DNA from: Aeromonas piscicola | GTDB lineage: Bacteria; Pseudomonadota; Gammaproteobacteria; Enterobacterales; Aeromonadaceae | Length of the DNA stretch: 64,000 nt | Reading direction: 5' to 3' | Assembly: GCF_000820005.1 (NCBI RefSeq) | Contig: NZ_CDBL01000052.1 | Location: forward strand, 186,001 to 250,000 | Shown here: positions 52,268 to 62,222 of the stretch, piece by piece | Layout of the letters: each line of letters opens with the position of its first letter | Numbering within the stretch: position 1 is the first letter of the stretch | Notes under the pieces: model-generated | Databases searched by the model: none | What the model was told of the DNA's origin: nothing | What the model saw: the letters and a program-made list of their open reading frames with translations, nothing else | Translations under genes and position numbers: made by a program

Positions 52268-52888
52268 ATGTTCGCAACTACCCTGCAAGGCTTCACTCTC
52301 GGCCTTGCCATGATCATTCCCATCGGTGCCCAGAACGCCTTCGTGCTGAGCCGGGGCATACACCGCAACCACCATCTGCTGGCGGCAACGCTCTGCTGCC
52401 TGTGCGATCTCATCCTGATCGGGATCGGGGTGTTCGGCGGGGCCAACCTGTTGGCAGCCAGCCCTATCGGACTGGCGCTGCTGACCTGGGGTGGCGTGCT
52501 GTTTCTTTGCTGGTTCGGCATTCGCTCTCTGCGCAGTGCCTGGCAGGGGCAGGGGGCTGCGCTTGCGGATTCACCCCAGCTGATGGGGGTCAAGAGTGTG
52601 CTGGCCATGACGCTCGGGGTGACCCTGCTCAATCCTCACGTCTATCTGGATACCCTGATGCTGCTCGGCTCCTTTGGCAGCCAGTTTGCCGAGGAGTTGC
52701 GGCCGGCCTTTGCGGCCGGGGCCATGCTGGCCTCCCTGGTCTGGTTCTACAGTCTCGCCTTTGGCGCGGCCGCGCTCTCGCCCTGGCTTGCCCGCGGCAG
52801 GGTACAGCAAGCTATTGATACTATTGTTGGTTTCATCATGCTGGGGTTGGCATTGCAATTGGCGAGCGGGGCTTTGCTGGCCTCATAA
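52268..52888 (+). CDS. argO: LysE/ArgO family amino-acid exporter
   Basis: 206 residues, about six helices. The start LQGFTLGLAMIIPIGAQNAFVLSRGIHRNH is the diagnostic LysE/ArgO opening; also GVTLLNPHVYLDTLMLLGS. ArgO exports arginine and is activated by ArgP, which is encoded nearby. The 202-bp upstream region has no obvious terminator for ahyR but enough room for an ArgP-bound promoter. Confidence 0.93.
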   Translation: MFATTLQGFTLGLAMIIPIGAQNAFVLSRGIHRNHHLLAATLCCLCDLILIGIGVFGGANLLAASPIGLALLTWGGVLFLCWFGIRSLRSAWQGQGAALADSPQLMGVKSVLAMTLGVTLLNPHVYLDTLMLLGSFGSQFAEELRPAFAAGAMLASLVWFYSLAFGAAALSPWLARGRVQQAIDTIVGFIMLGLALQLASGALLAS

Positions 52889-53003
52889 GGCTATTTTTGT
52901 GCCGTACCTCATAAAAATTAATCCCGGTTTCATGCCCTGACATATTCGTCTGTTAAATTCCCGTCGCTGGTAAAGCGACACTCATAATAAAAGGGACAAG
53001 ACA

Positions 53004-54995
53004 GTGAATAAAACCATGAAGCTGGGTGCTATTGCAGCCATCGTGCTGTTGTCTGCCTGTAGCAACGAAAACGATAGCAAGGCGCAACCGGGAGCGGTTG
53101 CCCTGCGTCTGATCCAGACCTCCGATATCCACTCCAACGTGCTGGGGTATGACTACTACCAGAACAAGGAGGATTGCAAGTTTGGCTTCTCCCGCACCGC
53201 GCTGCTGATCCGCGCGGCCCGCGCCGAAAACCCCAACAACCTGCTGCTCGACAACGGTGACCTGATCCAGGGTACGCCGCTGGCGGATTACATCTTCGAG
53301 CAATCCGGTGCCGGCTACCTCGACAAGCAGGCCCATCCTGTGTTCAAGGCCATGAACGAGATCGGCTATGACGCCGGCAACCTGGGCAACCACGAGTTCA
53401 ACTACGGGCTGGATTACCTCACCAAGACACTGCAGGGCGCCAAGTTCCCCTATGTGAACGCCAACGTGTTCGAGGCGGGCGCCTTCAAGCGCGATGCCAA
53501 GGGGCAGATCGACTGGAGCGGCAACAAGTTCAAGCCTTACCTGCTGCTGGAGCGCAAGGTGAAGGATGACAAGGGCCAGCTGCAAACCGTCAAGGTGGGC
53601 ATACTGGGACTGACCCCGCCGCAAGTGCTGCAGTGGGACAAGCGTCATCTGGAGGGCAAGGTGGTGGTGGCCGACATGGTCGAGACCGCCAACCACTATG
53701 TGCCCGAGCTGCGCGCCAAGGGCGCCGATATAGTCGTAGTGGTGGCCCATACCGGCATCAACGCCAGCAGTTACGAGGCCATGATGGAGAACTCCGCCTG
53801 GCATCTGGCCAAGGTGAAAGGGGTGGATGCCCTGATGCTGGGCCATGCCCACAAGAACTTCCCGGGCGACTTCCCGGATATGCCGGAGGTGGACAACCAG
53901 GCCGGCACCCTGAGCGGCGTGCCGACCGTGATGCCCGGCTACTGGGGTAACCACCTCGGTATCATAGACCTCAAGCTGGAGCAGATAGACGGCAAGTGGC
54001 AGGTGAAACAGAGCCAGGCCAGCCTGCGCAAGATCGACTCCAGCGAAGGCAGCGCCGTGGATCAGCGGGTCGTGGACCTGGTGCAGGCCGATCACGACGC
54101 CACCAACCAGTGGTTGGATGAGCCGCTCGGCAAGATCACCTCCTCCATCCACAGCTTCTTCGCCCTGGTGCAGGATGACCCTTCGGTGCAACTGGTGAGC
54201 GATGCCCAGCGCCGCTACGCCGAACAGCTGCAACAAGACGGTCTGCTCAAGGAGTCCTACCCGATCCTGTCGGTGGCGGCGCCCTTCCGTGGCGGTCGCA
54301 ACGGCATCAACGACTTCACCTATGTGGCCCAGGGTGACATCTCCCTGCGCAACGTCTCCGACCTCTATATCTACCCGAACACCCTGCAAGTGGTCGAGGT
54401 GAACGGCGCCACCGTCAAGGAGTGGCTGGAGATGAGCGCCGGTCAGTTCAACCAGATCGACACCGGCAAGACAGAGGTGCAGTGGCTGGTGAATGAGAAG
54501 TTCCCCACCTACAACTTCGACGTGATCGACGGGGTGAACTACGAGGTGGATATCACCCAGCCGGCCCGTTACAGCAAGGAAGGGGCCAAGGTCAGCGATG
54601 GTCAGCGCATCAGCGGGCTCACCTTCAACGGTCAGCCCATGGATCCGGCCCAGAAGTTCTACGTGGTGACCAACAACTACCGCGCCAGCGGTGGTGGCCA
54701 TTTCCCGGGCATAGATGGCAGCAACATAGTGCATGAAGATCCCTCCGAGACGCGGGAGATCATCGCTCAGTACCTGAAGGCCCAGTCTGCCGACAACCCG
54801 GGTGGTTTCAGCCCGGCGGCCAACAACAACTGGCACATGAAGGCACTGCCGGCCAACGTGGACGTGCGGCTCTACTCCTCCCCCCGCGAAGAGGCCAAAC
54901 AGCTGGCCGGCGCGGATCTGGAGTACAAGTCCACCCTGCCGATGGACGATGCCAAACACCCCGGCTACGCCATCTTCCGCCTGATCCGTCAGTAA
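53004..54995 (+). CDS. cpdB: 2',3'-cyclic-nucleotide 2'-phosphodiesterase/3'-nucleotidase, lipoprotein
   Basis: 663 residues. The N-terminus has a lipobox (VLLSAC, Cys at ~20), so it should be a lipid-anchored rather than freely periplasmic CpdB. Calcineurin-like metal sites: QTSDIHSNVLGYDY, DNGDLIQGTPLADY, GNHEFNYGLDYL, VVAHTGIN and LGHAHKNFPG. The C-terminal 5'-nucleotidase domain includes GGRNGINDFTYVAQGDISLRNV and VVTNNYRASGGGHFPG. It scavenges 2',3'-cyclic and 3'-nucleotides. A GTCGCT/AGCGAC hairpin lies in the leader (52963-52979). Confidence 0.95.
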   Translation: MNKTMKLGAIAAIVLLSACSNENDSKAQPGAVALRLIQTSDIHSNVLGYDYYQNKEDCKFGFSRTALLIRAARAENPNNLLLDNGDLIQGTPLADYIFEQSGAGYLDKQAHPVFKAMNEIGYDAGNLGNHEFNYGLDYLTKTLQGAKFPYVNANVFEAGAFKRDAKGQIDWSGNKFKPYLLLERKVKDDKGQLQTVKVGILGLTPPQVLQWDKRHLEGKVVVADMVETANHYVPELRAKGADIVVVVAHTGINASSYEAMMENSAWHLAKVKGVDALMLGHAHKNFPGDFPDMPEVDNQAGTLSGVPTVMPGYWGNHLGIIDLKLEQIDGKWQVKQSQASLRKIDSSEGSAVDQRVVDLVQADHDATNQWLDEPLGKITSSIHSFFALVQDDPSVQLVSDAQRRYAEQLQQDGLLKESYPILSVAAPFRGGRNGINDFTYVAQGDISLRNVSDLYIYPNTLQVVEVNGATVKEWLEMSAGQFNQIDTGKTEVQWLVNEKFPTYNFDVIDGVNYEVDITQPARYSKEGAKVSDGQRISGLTFNGQPMDPAQKFYVVTNNYRASGGGHFPGIDGSNIVHEDPSETREIIAQYLKAQSADNPGGFSPAANNNWHMKALPANVDVRLYSSPREEAKQLAGADLEYKSTLPMDDAKHPGYAIFRLIRQ

Positions 54996-55017
54996 TGCCT
55001 GACTGACACCGGCGATA

Positions 55018-55050
55018 AAAAAAGCCCTCGCAGTGCGAGGGCTTTTTCGT
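55018..55050. terminator. Bidirectional terminator of cpdB and the SlyB-like gene
   Basis: AAAGCCCTCGC/GCGAGGGCTTT, flanked by A-tract and T-tract (TTTTT on both strands). Confidence 0.9.
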
Positions 55051-55070
55051 GGGCGGCTGGTGGCCTGTGC

Positions 55071-55547
55071 TTAGTTCACCACAGCTACGTTGATGCTGCC
55101 GTTGCCCTGAGTCATGCGTACCCGGGCGCCCGGCACGAAGGTGGGACTGGCTTTTTGCACCACCACGATGGATTCGCCGTTCTCTTTCTTGATCTCGAGC
55201 TCGACGCCATCGACCTGATTGAACTTGTCACCGGCAGCCTTGCCGGCGGCAGCCCCGGCGATGGCGCCACCGGCGGCGGCGATGTCGCTGCCGCGACCGC
55301 CCCCTATGGTGCTGCCGAGCAGGCCGCCGACCACGGCGCCGCCTATGGTGCCGACCAGGGAGTTGTCATCGGCCTGGATCTTGACCGGACGGGTGGAGAG
55401 TATGGTGCCGTAGCTGACGGTCTGGACCTGCTTGGCACGATCCTTGGTGTAGACATCGCCGGAGTAGACGTCGCTATTGGCACAACCGCTGAGGGTGGTG
55501 GCTGTGGTGGCGGCCAACAAGGCGATAAGGGTGATACGTTTCAACAT
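55071..55547 (-). CDS. SlyB/Pcp-type outer-membrane lipoprotein (glycine zipper)
   Basis: 158 residues. Lipobox LSGC at ~22; then KQVQTVSYGTILSTRPVKIQ, a Gly-rich membrane-associated stretch (VGTIGGAVVGGLLGSTIGGGRG, AAGGAIAGAAAGKAAG) and a C-terminal beta region (VELEIKKENGESIVVVQKA, FVPGARVRM). This is the SlyB/Pcp pattern. ATG 55547 follows AGGAGGCCC. Confidence 0.92.
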   Translation of the reverse strand: MLKRITLIALLAATTATTLSGCANSDVYSGDVYTKDRAKQVQTVSYGTILSTRPVKIQADDNSLVGTIGGAVVGGLLGSTIGGGRGSDIAAAGGAIAGAAAGKAAGDKFNQVDGVELEIKKENGESIVVVQKASPTFVPGARVRMTQGNGSINVAVVN

Positions 55548-55645
55548 GATGGGCCTCCTGGGCTGCATGCAATTTGAACAATTCGGTTGATGAGATGAAC
55601 TCTACTCCAACCCCGTCACACATGAAATCGGCAAAATGTAACCAA

Positions 55646-56140
55646 TTATGCGTTCTGTAACCGGTTTTGTCCTTGAATTGCAGCTGTACCGGAGAGGGTT
55701 TTGACCAGTAGCAGACGGTCTTCTCCGGGGCCAAAATAGTCGGCTACCTCCTCCTGCAATGTGTAACCGAGCCGGTAGTAGAGGCGCTGGGCCGGATTGG
55801 CCGGATCGACCGTGAGCCGCAGCTCGCTGATCTGCAGCGCCTGCTGGTTGGCCTCCATCTGGCGCATCATTCGTTCCGCAAGGCCGAAACCGCGCGCCTC
55901 GGGCAGTACCGCCAGCGAGAGTACCCAGCCTTGCGACCGCTGCTGACCAACGCCACCCAGCACATAACCCACCAGATGCCCCTCGTATTCGGCCACCAGC
56001 AGCAGCTCGGGCCAGAGATCCATGGCCTGACGGAAGAAGAAACCGGGGTAGACATCCTTACCGAAGACGGCGACGTCTATCTGCCAGATGGCGTGCATGT
56101 CGGCGTGGCGTGCCACTCTCAAAACGGGGGGCTGATGCAT
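55646..56140 (-). CDS. GNAT-family N-acetyltransferase
   Basis: 164 residues. Acetyl-CoA-binding region VLSLAVLPEARGFGLAERMMRQME (motif A), preceded by LLLVAEYEGHLVGYVLGGV and followed by LRLTVDPANPAQRLYYRLGYTLQEEVADYFGPGEDR. The pattern is RimI-like, but the substrate is unknown. ATG 56140 lies five bases after AGGAG; 56155 would place the site inside the gene. Confidence 0.9.
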   Translation of the reverse strand: MHQPPVLRVARHADMHAIWQIDVAVFGKDVYPGFFFRQAMDLWPELLLVAEYEGHLVGYVLGGVGQQRSQGWVLSLAVLPEARGFGLAERMMRQMEANQQALQISELRLTVDPANPAQRLYYRLGYTLQEEVADYFGPGEDRLLLVKTLSGTAAIQGQNRLQNA

Positions 56141-56265
56141 CCGGGCTCCTGTCATTGCGTGCGTGCTGCCGTGCGGCAGTCAAAAAAGAAGTCACAGGTT
56201 AGTAGGCCATCCGGGCTGATGCAAGCGGGTCTGGTAATGGAGCCGGGCGTGGCAGCTTGCCCGAT

Positions 56266-56661
56266 TCAGGGCGGCAGGGGCCGATTGCTGGGCAATCTGG
56301 GGGCCTTGCGGCGGCGGTCCAGCAGGTGGCGCAGGGCGAGCCAAGGGTGATGCCACAGCATGCGCGGGCCGCTCCACTTCATGATCAGCTGTATCTGTTT
56401 GCGCATGGCCGGGGCATAGCAGTGGATGTTGCAGTTGGCACAGGTGGGTTTGTGGCCGTGGCCATAGCGGCAGCGCCGCAGGCGCTGGTGGGCGAAGGCT
56501 TGCAACTGCTGGCAGTGGCGGCAGGCGGGATCCTGATGATGGTGGTCGCAGTAGAGGCGGATCATGGCGCTGACCGTCTGCTGCTCCCGCTTGAGCCTGG
56601 GGTGCTCGGGTGCCTTGCGGGCACGGGGCTGGCGCACGGGATCGGGGTGATGGATTTTCAT
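56266..56661 (-). CDS. ygbA: YgbA-type nitrous oxide/nitrosative-stress-linked protein
   Basis: 131 residues with the family's cysteine-rich text: RLKREQQTVSAMIRLYCDHHHQDPACRHCQQLQAFAHQRLRRCRYG, TCANCNIHCYAPAMRKQIQLIMKWSGPRMLWHHPWLALRHLLD. Pfam names it for nitrous-oxide-stimulated promoters; in enterobacteria ygbA belongs to the NsrR regulon. The biochemical role is unknown. A near-perfect FNR-family palindrome lies just upstream. Confidence 0.88.
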   Translation of the reverse strand: MKIHHPDPVRQPRARKAPEHPRLKREQQTVSAMIRLYCDHHHQDPACRHCQQLQAFAHQRLRRCRYGHGHKPTCANCNIHCYAPAMRKQIQLIMKWSGPRMLWHHPWLALRHLLDRRRKAPRLPSNRPLPP

Positions 56662-56696
56662 GGGGGGTCATTGTCCTGACCTGCCCCGGCGGGGCC

Positions 56697-56710
56697 TTGA
56701 TACAGGTCAA
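56697..56710 (-). promoter_or_regulatory. FNR/DNR-family site upstream of ygbA
   Basis: TTGACCTGTATCAA on the minus strand differs from TTGAT-N4-ATCAA at one base. Its centre is 42 bp from the ygbA ATG, which for a class II site would imply a very short or absent leader. Confidence 0.5.
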
Positions 56711-56721
56711 GCCGGGGGACA

Positions 56722-56746
56722 AAAAAACAGGGCCCTTGGGCCCTGT
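56722..56746 (-). terminator. Terminator of the aminopeptidase gene
   Basis: ACAGGGCCC/GGGCCCTGT followed on the minus strand by TTTTTT. Confidence 0.88.
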
Positions 56747-56774
56747 CTCATCAGACAACCTCGATTGTCTGCAG

Positions 56775-58577
56775 TTAGATGAGGCTGGTTGCCTGTTCCA
56801 GCCAGGCGAGATCCTCGCCCTCGAGCAGCGGGCTCAGGCGGCGGAACACCTCGATATGGTATTCGTTGATCCAGCGGAACTCAGCCGGGCTCAGCAGGTT
56901 GCGCTCGATGAGGCGGGTATCGAACGGCACGTAAGTCAGCCGCTCGAAGCCCAGCATGGACAGCTCGCCGATCTGCTCCTGCTCGGTCACCACCACCAGG
57001 TTCTCGCAGCGGATGCCGAACGCATCTTCCCGGTAGTAACCCGGCTCGTTGGAGAGCACCATGCCCGGTTGCAGCGCCACCAGGCTGCCCTTGGGGGCGA
57101 TGCGCTGCGGGCCTTCGTGTACGCTCAGGAAGTGGCCGACGCCGTGGCCTGTGCCGTGGTCATAGTTGTAACCGGCCTGCCACAGCGGCATGCGGGCCAG
57201 TACGTCGAGCTGGATACCGGCGGTGCCGCGCGGGAAGCGGGCCTGATCCAGCGCGATATGGCCCTGCAGCACCCGGGTAAACATGGCCTTGTGCTCATCG
57301 GTGACCTCACCCACCTTGACGGTGCGGGTGATGTCGGTGGTGCCGTCCAGATATTGGGCGCCGGAGTCCACCAGATAGATGCTGTCCTGACCGAAGGCGC
57401 GCGGTGTGCCGTTGGTGTGACGGTAGTGGCACATGGCGGCATTGGGGCCCAGTGCCGAGATGGTATCGAAGCTCGGCTCGACGTAGTGCTCCTGCTCGTG
57501 GCGGAAGGCTTCCAGCTGGTCCGCCAGCGTGCCTTCGTCCACCCCTTCAAACTCGCCGGCGGCGATCAGCCGATCCAGCCAGGCGAGGAAGCGGGTGACG
57601 GCGACGCCATCGCGCAGGTGGGCACGCTGCATGCCGGCCAGCTCAACGGCGTTCTTGCACGCCTTCGGCAGCATGGTCGGATCCTGGCCGGCCACCAGGA
57701 TGGCGCCTGCCTCTTCCATGATGAGCTGGGTCCAGGCGTTGGCCGTGTTGGGGTCGGCCAGCACTTTTTGCTGGTCTTCACCTATGCGTTGCAGCACGTC
57801 ACCCAGCTTGTCGATGGGGTAAACGGAGACATCCTGCCCCACGTGACGGGAGAAGGCGATGCAGTCGATTTTGTCGGTGTCGACGAAGAAATCCATGCTG
57901 GTGTTGGCGTATAGCACGGCAAAGCCCAATACCACGGGCAGCCGCTCCACGTCGCGACCACGCAGGTTGAGCAGCCAGTTGATGGGCTCGGCCTGGGTCA
58001 GCAGTACCGCATCCAGCCCGCGCTTGCGCAGATCGCTCGCCAGCAGTTCACGCTTGGCCTGGCTCGACTGGCCAGCCAGCTCCTCGCTGTAGAGGATGAC
58101 AGGGGTCTTGGTGGGGGCGGGGCGATCGCTCCAGTGCAGGTCGATGGGGTTCTGCTCCACGCGCACCAGCTCTATGCCACGCTCGGTCAGCAGGGCCTTG
58201 GCGTGTTGATACCAGGCCAGGCTGTGCAGGCGGGCGTCAAAGCCGACCCGGGAGCCGGACGGCAGCTGATCCGCCAGCCACTGGACGTGGGGATCTTCGT
58301 TCAGATGGAGAAACTCAAACAGCTCGGCCGGTGCCTGCATGCGCGCCTGCACCGTGTAACGACCGTCGATGAACAGGGCCGCCCGCTGCGCCATTATGAT
58401 GGCGAGCCCGGCGGAGCCGTTGAAACCCGTGATCCAGTCCAGACGCTCGGCGTAGGCGGGAATGTACTCGCCCAGGTGCTCGTCATCGTGGGGGACTATG
58501 AAGGCGTCCAGCTCTTGTGTGGCCAGTGTGGCCCTGACCTGGGCGACGCGGGTTTCAATAATCTCGAAATGATTCAT
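56775..58577 (-). CDS. Aminopeptidase P-family Xaa-Pro aminopeptidase
   Basis: 600 residues, the long XPNPEP1-like form. Two creatinase-like N-terminal domains (FIVPHDDEHLGEYIPAYAERLDWITGFNGSAG and PINWLLNLRGRD) precede an M24 pita-bread catalytic domain: YLVDSGAQYLDGTTDITRTV (two Asp metal ligands), HGTGHGVGHFLSVHEGPQ (His), EPGYYREDAFGIRCENLVVV (Glu) and a final Glu. It cleaves N-terminal residues before proline. The gene just upstream encodes a GntR regulator (34 bp apart), which probably controls it. Confidence 0.93.
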   Translation of the reverse strand: MNHFEIIETRVAQVRATLATQELDAFIVPHDDEHLGEYIPAYAERLDWITGFNGSAGLAIIMAQRAALFIDGRYTVQARMQAPAELFEFLHLNEDPHVQWLADQLPSGSRVGFDARLHSLAWYQHAKALLTERGIELVRVEQNPIDLHWSDRPAPTKTPVILYSEELAGQSSQAKRELLASDLRKRGLDAVLLTQAEPINWLLNLRGRDVERLPVVLGFAVLYANTSMDFFVDTDKIDCIAFSRHVGQDVSVYPIDKLGDVLQRIGEDQQKVLADPNTANAWTQLIMEEAGAILVAGQDPTMLPKACKNAVELAGMQRAHLRDGVAVTRFLAWLDRLIAAGEFEGVDEGTLADQLEAFRHEQEHYVEPSFDTISALGPNAAMCHYRHTNGTPRAFGQDSIYLVDSGAQYLDGTTDITRTVKVGEVTDEHKAMFTRVLQGHIALDQARFPRGTAGIQLDVLARMPLWQAGYNYDHGTGHGVGHFLSVHEGPQRIAPKGSLVALQPGMVLSNEPGYYREDAFGIRCENLVVVTEQEQIGELSMLGFERLTYVPFDTRLIERNLLSPAEFRWINEYHIEVFRRLSPLLEGEDLAWLEQATSLI

Positions 58578-58610
58578 GTCGTTAATGCCAGATTGTTGTG
58601 ATGTGAGTGT

Positions 58611-59276
58611 TCAGTGGTGGTGGCCGCTGTCCAGGATCCGCTTGATCGACTGGCCAGCCGCCTCGATATGTTGCTTGAGCAACACCACGGCCTCGTGTTT
58701 GCGACGGGCGCGGCACAGTTCCAGCAATTGGGCGTGTTCACGCTCGGCCTTGTCCACTCCGTCGCTGGCAAACAGCAGCTCGAAGCGTACATAGCGGTCA
58801 CAGCTCAGATTGATCTGGGCAATCAGCTCCAGCGCCTGGGGGCGACCGGCAGCCTGATAGAGGGTGGCGTGAAAACTGTGGTTCAATTCGGCCCAGTGTT
58901 CGATCTGGGTGCCTGACTCGAGCGCCTGATCAAACTGGGCGAGGATGGCTTGTGCCTTGACGAAGGTCTCCTCCGTCATCATATCCACGGCGTGAAACAG
59001 GGTATCGGCTTCCAGCAGGGCTCGCAAATAAAAGAGCTCCTCGATGGCCGAGGCGTCCAGCATGGTGACCACGGCGCCGCGATGGGCCTCGAATTTCACC
59101 AGCCCCTGGGCCTCCAGCTGCATCAGGGCTTCGCGCACCGGAATGCGGCTCACCGCCAGTTCCTTGGCGATGGCGTCCTGACGCAGGGGGGCGCCGGCGG
59201 GGAATTCGCCACGCAGGATCCGGCCACGGAGATTTTCCATCACCATCTGGGTACGGGTCTTGTAGGGTGGGGTCAT
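58611..59276 (-). CDS. GntR-family regulator, FadR/FCD subgroup
   Basis: 221 residues. The winged helix YKTRTQMVMENLRGRILRGEFPAGAPLRQDAIAKELAVSRIPVREALMQLEAQGLVKF is canonical GntR. The helical FCD effector domain follows (FYLRALLEADTLFHAVD, HWAELNHSFHATLYQAAGRPQALELIAQI), with the His/Asp residues that bind a metal in many members. The ligand is unknown. It heads an operon with the aminopeptidase P gene. Confidence 0.92.
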   Translation of the reverse strand: MTPPYKTRTQMVMENLRGRILRGEFPAGAPLRQDAIAKELAVSRIPVREALMQLEAQGLVKFEAHRGAVVTMLDASAIEELFYLRALLEADTLFHAVDMMTEETFVKAQAILAQFDQALESGTQIEHWAELNHSFHATLYQAAGRPQALELIAQINLSCDRYVRFELLFASDGVDKAEREHAQLLELCRARRKHEAVVLLKQHIEAAGQSIKRILDSGHHH

Positions 59277-59392
59277 GGTCGGGTCACAGGGGAATCGTTA
59301 CAAAATTGTATATTGTATAAAGTTGGGCTGAATCTAACGCGCAACTGCCCACAAGGCAAGGTTTGGCGGGGATCAAACGCCGCCCTCTGGTC

Positions 59393-59425
59393 AAAAAAAT
59401 ACCGGTCAGCAGGGCTGACCGGTAT
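59393..59425 (-). terminator. Terminator of pckA
   Basis: 12-bp stem ATACCGGTCAGC/GCTGACCGGTAT followed on the minus strand by TTTTTTT. Confidence 0.93.
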
Positions 59426-59454
59426 GGATGTCGGCAAGAGAAAGGAGGCTGGTG

Positions 59455-61080
59455 TTACAGCTGCGGACCCGCAGCAACCAGGCGCTTGCCCTCTTCGTTG
59501 TCGGTGAAGCGCTCGAAGTTCTTGATGAAGCGCTGGGCCAGATCCTGGGCCTTGGCATCCCACTCGGCCTTGTTGGCGTAAGTGTCGCGCGGGTCGAGGA
59601 TTGCCGGGTTCACGTCGTGCAGCGCGGTCGGCACTTCCAGATTGAAGACTGGCAGCACCTTGGTCTCGGCCTTCTCGATGGAACCGTCCAGAATGGCATC
59701 TATGATGGCGCGAGTATCCTTGATGGAGATGCGCTTGCCGGTGCCGTTCCAGCCGGTGTTGACCAGATAGGCTTCTGCACCTGCGGCTTCCATCCGTTTC
59801 ACCAGCTCCTGACCGTACTTGGTCGGGTGCAGGCTGAGGAAGGCCGCACCGAAGCAGGAGGAGAAGGTCGGGGTCGGCTCTGTGATGCCACGCTCGGTAC
59901 CGGCCAGTTTGGCGGTGAAGCCGGACAGGAAGTGGTACTTGGTCTGCTCCTTGGTCAGCTTGGAGACTGGGGGCAGCACGCCGAAGGCATCGGCAGTCAG
60001 GAAGATCACCTTGTTGGCATGACCCGCCTTGGAGACCGGCTTGACGATGTTCTCGATGTGATAGATGGGGTAGGAGACCCGGGTGTTCTCGGTCTTGGAG
60101 CCATCATCGAAGTCGATGGTGCCATCGGCGGCAACGGTCACGTTTTCCAGCAGCGCATCGCGACGGATGGCGTTGAAGATGTCCGGCTCGGCTTCCTTGG
60201 AGAGCTTGATGGTCTTGGCGTAGCAACCCCCTTCGAAGTTGAACACGCCGTCATCGTCCCAGCCGTGCTCGTCATCGCCGATCAGCTGACGCTTGGGATC
60301 GGTGGAGAGGGTGGTCTTGCCGGTGCCGGAGAGGCCGAAGAAGATGGCAACGTCGCCGTCCTGACCCACGTTGGCGGAGCAGTGCATGGAGGCAATACCG
60401 CGCAGGGGCAGGAAGTAGTTCATCATGGAGAACATGCCCTTTTTCATCTCGCCACCGTACCAGGTGCCGCCGATGAGCTGGATCTTCTCGGTCAGGTTGA
60501 AGGCAACGAAGTTCTCGGAGTTGAGACCCTGCTCCTTCCAGTTCGGGTTGGTGCACTTGGCACCGTTCATCACCACGAAGTCAGGTTTGAAGGCTTTCAG
60601 CTCTTCATCGCTCGGGCGAATGAACATGTTCTTGACGAAGTGAGCCTGCCAGGCCACCTCGGTGATGACGCGCACGGCCAGACGGGTATCCGGGTTGGCA
60701 CCGCAGAAGCCATCGACCACAAACAGGCGCTTGCCGGAGAGCTGTTTGGTCACCAGGGATTTCAGATGTGACCACACTTCCGGGGTAATAGCTTTGTTAT
60801 CGTTTTTACCCTGGTCAGACCACCACACAGTATTCTGGGTAGTGGCGTCTTTGACGATATATTTATCTTTCGGGGAGCGGCCGGTGAAGATGCCGGTGTT
60901 TACGTTGACGGCGCCCAGCTCGGTCACCACGCCGCGCTCGAACCCTTCCAGGTCAGAACGTGTCTCTTCCGCGAAAAGCTGATCGTAAGAGGGGTTGCGA
61001 ACGATTTCTTGGCTGTTTTTGATACCGTACTGGTCCAGTCCTAATTGTTGGGCCAGGGTGGGTTCTGCCACGATTGTCAT
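59455..61080 (-). CDS. pckA: Phosphoenolpyruvate carboxykinase (ATP)
   Basis: 541 residues. Gluconeogenic conversion of oxaloacetate to PEP. P-loop [28 protein letters not shown] (kinase-1a and metal-binding Asp), substrate region [34 protein letters not shown], and the C-terminal [17 protein letters not shown]. Length matches E. coli PckA (540). Single gene with its own terminator. Confidence 0.98.
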   Translation of the reverse strand: MTIVAEPTLAQQLGLDQYGIKNSQEIVRNPSYDQLFAEETRSDLEGFERGVVTELGAVNVNTGIFTGRSPKDKYIVKDATTQNTVWWSDQGKNDNKAITPEVWSHLKSLVTKQLSGKRLFVVDGFCGANPDTRLAVRVITEVAWQAHFVKNMFIRPSDEELKAFKPDFVVMNGAKCTNPNWKEQGLNSENFVAFNLTEKIQLIGGTWYGGEMKKGMFSMMNYFLPLRGIASMHCSANVGQDGDVAIFFGLSGTGKTTLSTDPKRQLIGDDEHGWDDDGVFNFEGGCYAKTIKLSKEAEPDIFNAIRRDALLENVTVAADGTIDFDDGSKTENTRVSYPIYHIENIVKPVSKAGHANKVIFLTADAFGVLPPVSKLTKEQTKYHFLSGFTAKLAGTERGITEPTPTFSSCFGAAFLSLHPTKYGQELVKRMEAAGAEAYLVNTGWNGTGKRISIKDTRAIIDAILDGSIEKAETKVLPVFNLEVPTALHDVNPAILDPRDTYANKAEWDAKAQDLAQRFIKNFERFTDNEEGKRLVAAGPQL

Positions 61081-61205
61081 TGTATTCTCCTGGGTTCAGA
61101 GGTTTGTAGGGTTCTATCTGGCATTCATCCTATCACTTAGGTGGTAGAGTTTAGAGATCGCCATCAAACTTTATAAAATAGGGTATTTTTTTGTTATTTA
61201 AGTTA

Positions 61206-61226
61206 AAGGCGGGTTTTGCCCGCCTT
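61206..61226 (-). terminator. Possible terminator of hslO
   Basis: AAGGCGGG/CCCGCCTT stem with a 5-nt loop just after the hslO stop; the following TTTAACTTAAAT is only a weak T-tract. Confidence 0.55.
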
Positions 61227-61229
61227 CAA

Positions 61230-62114
61230 TTAGTGTAACTTGTTTGCATCATTATCGGGAGCCCTGCTGAACAGGGTTTCGACGTCGATTCCATCGAACT
61301 GGTACTGGGCGCCGCAATAATCACAATGCATGTCGATCTTGCCGAGCTCCTGCACCATCTCCATGACCTCTTCCTTTTCTATCTGCAACAGGGCCCCTTC
61401 GCAGCGTGCGCGGGAGCAGGTGCAGCGGAATTCGACCGCCTGCGGATCGAACACCCGCACCTTGTCCTGGTGGTAGAGACGGTAGAGGATCTCTTCCGCT
61501 TCCAGGCCGAACAGCTCTTCATCCTTGATGGTGGCGGTGAGCTGGGTCAGGTGATCGAAATCTGCGCTGTGATCCTCGCTCTGGGCGGGCAGCGCCTGCA
61601 GCAGTATCCCGGCGGCGCGGGGTTCACCCTGGTGGTAGCCGGTACGGATCCACAGCTTGGTGGCCAGCTGTTCCGACTGGGCAAAGTAGTGCTCCAGGCA
61701 ACCTGCCAGGGTGTCGGCGTCCAGCGCTATGATGCCTTGGTAGCGTTCACCCTGCTCCGGGGTGATGGTGATGATCAGCTGGCCTTCACCGATCAGGCTC
61801 TGCAGCTTGCCATCGTTTGGCAGTTCGCCCTCAAAACGGGCCACACCGCGCAGTTGCTGGTTGTTGTCACCGTTGATGACGGCGAGGCGCACCGGGCCAT
61901 CGCCCTGCAACTGCACAGTGATGGAGCCTTCAAACTTGAGGGTGGCGGTCAGCAGGCTGGTAGCGACCAGCAGCTCACCCAGGAGTTTTTGCACCTGCAC
62001 CGGGTAGTTCTGGGCTTCCACCACGTGGCGGTAGGTATGGTCCAGCTGGACCAGCTCACCCCGGACTTCGTACTCTTCAAACAGATAGCGATACAGGAGA
62101 TCTTGGTTACTCAT
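61230..62114 (-). CDS. hslO: Redox-regulated chaperone Hsp33
   Basis: 294 residues. The substrate-binding core includes [20 protein letters not shown] and [24 protein letters not shown]. The C-terminal redox switch shows the zinc-binding cysteines as C-x-C (FRCTCSR) and C-x2-C (HCDYCGAQY). Oxidation releases zinc and activates the holdase. ATG 62114 has better spacing from AGGA than the adjacent ATG at 62117. In E. coli hslR lies directly upstream of hslO, as here. Confidence 0.97.
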   Translation of the reverse strand: MSNQDLLYRYLFEEYEVRGELVQLDHTYRHVVEAQNYPVQVQKLLGELLVATSLLTATLKFEGSITVQLQGDGPVRLAVINGDNNQQLRGVARFEGELPNDGKLQSLIGEGQLIITITPEQGERYQGIIALDADTLAGCLEHYFAQSEQLATKLWIRTGYHQGEPRAAGILLQALPAQSEDHSADFDHLTQLTATIKDEELFGLEAEEILYRLYHQDKVRVFDPQAVEFRCTCSRARCEGALLQIEKEEVMEMVQELGKIDMHCDYCGAQYQFDGIDVETLFSRAPDNDANKLH

Positions 62115-62222
62115 CATGCATTCCTGGGTTCTTAGGTGAGGTAAATAGACAAAAACATTATTAAACAGGTGGTTAGGAACTAATCCCGTCTCCTGTCGTC
62201 ATAAAAGGGCCACGTTGGCGAG

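Noticed and set aside
52953-54959. 668-codon minus-strand frame opposite cpdB
   Set aside because: His/Gly/Val-rich antisense translation without domain features; cpdB on the plus strand is unambiguous.
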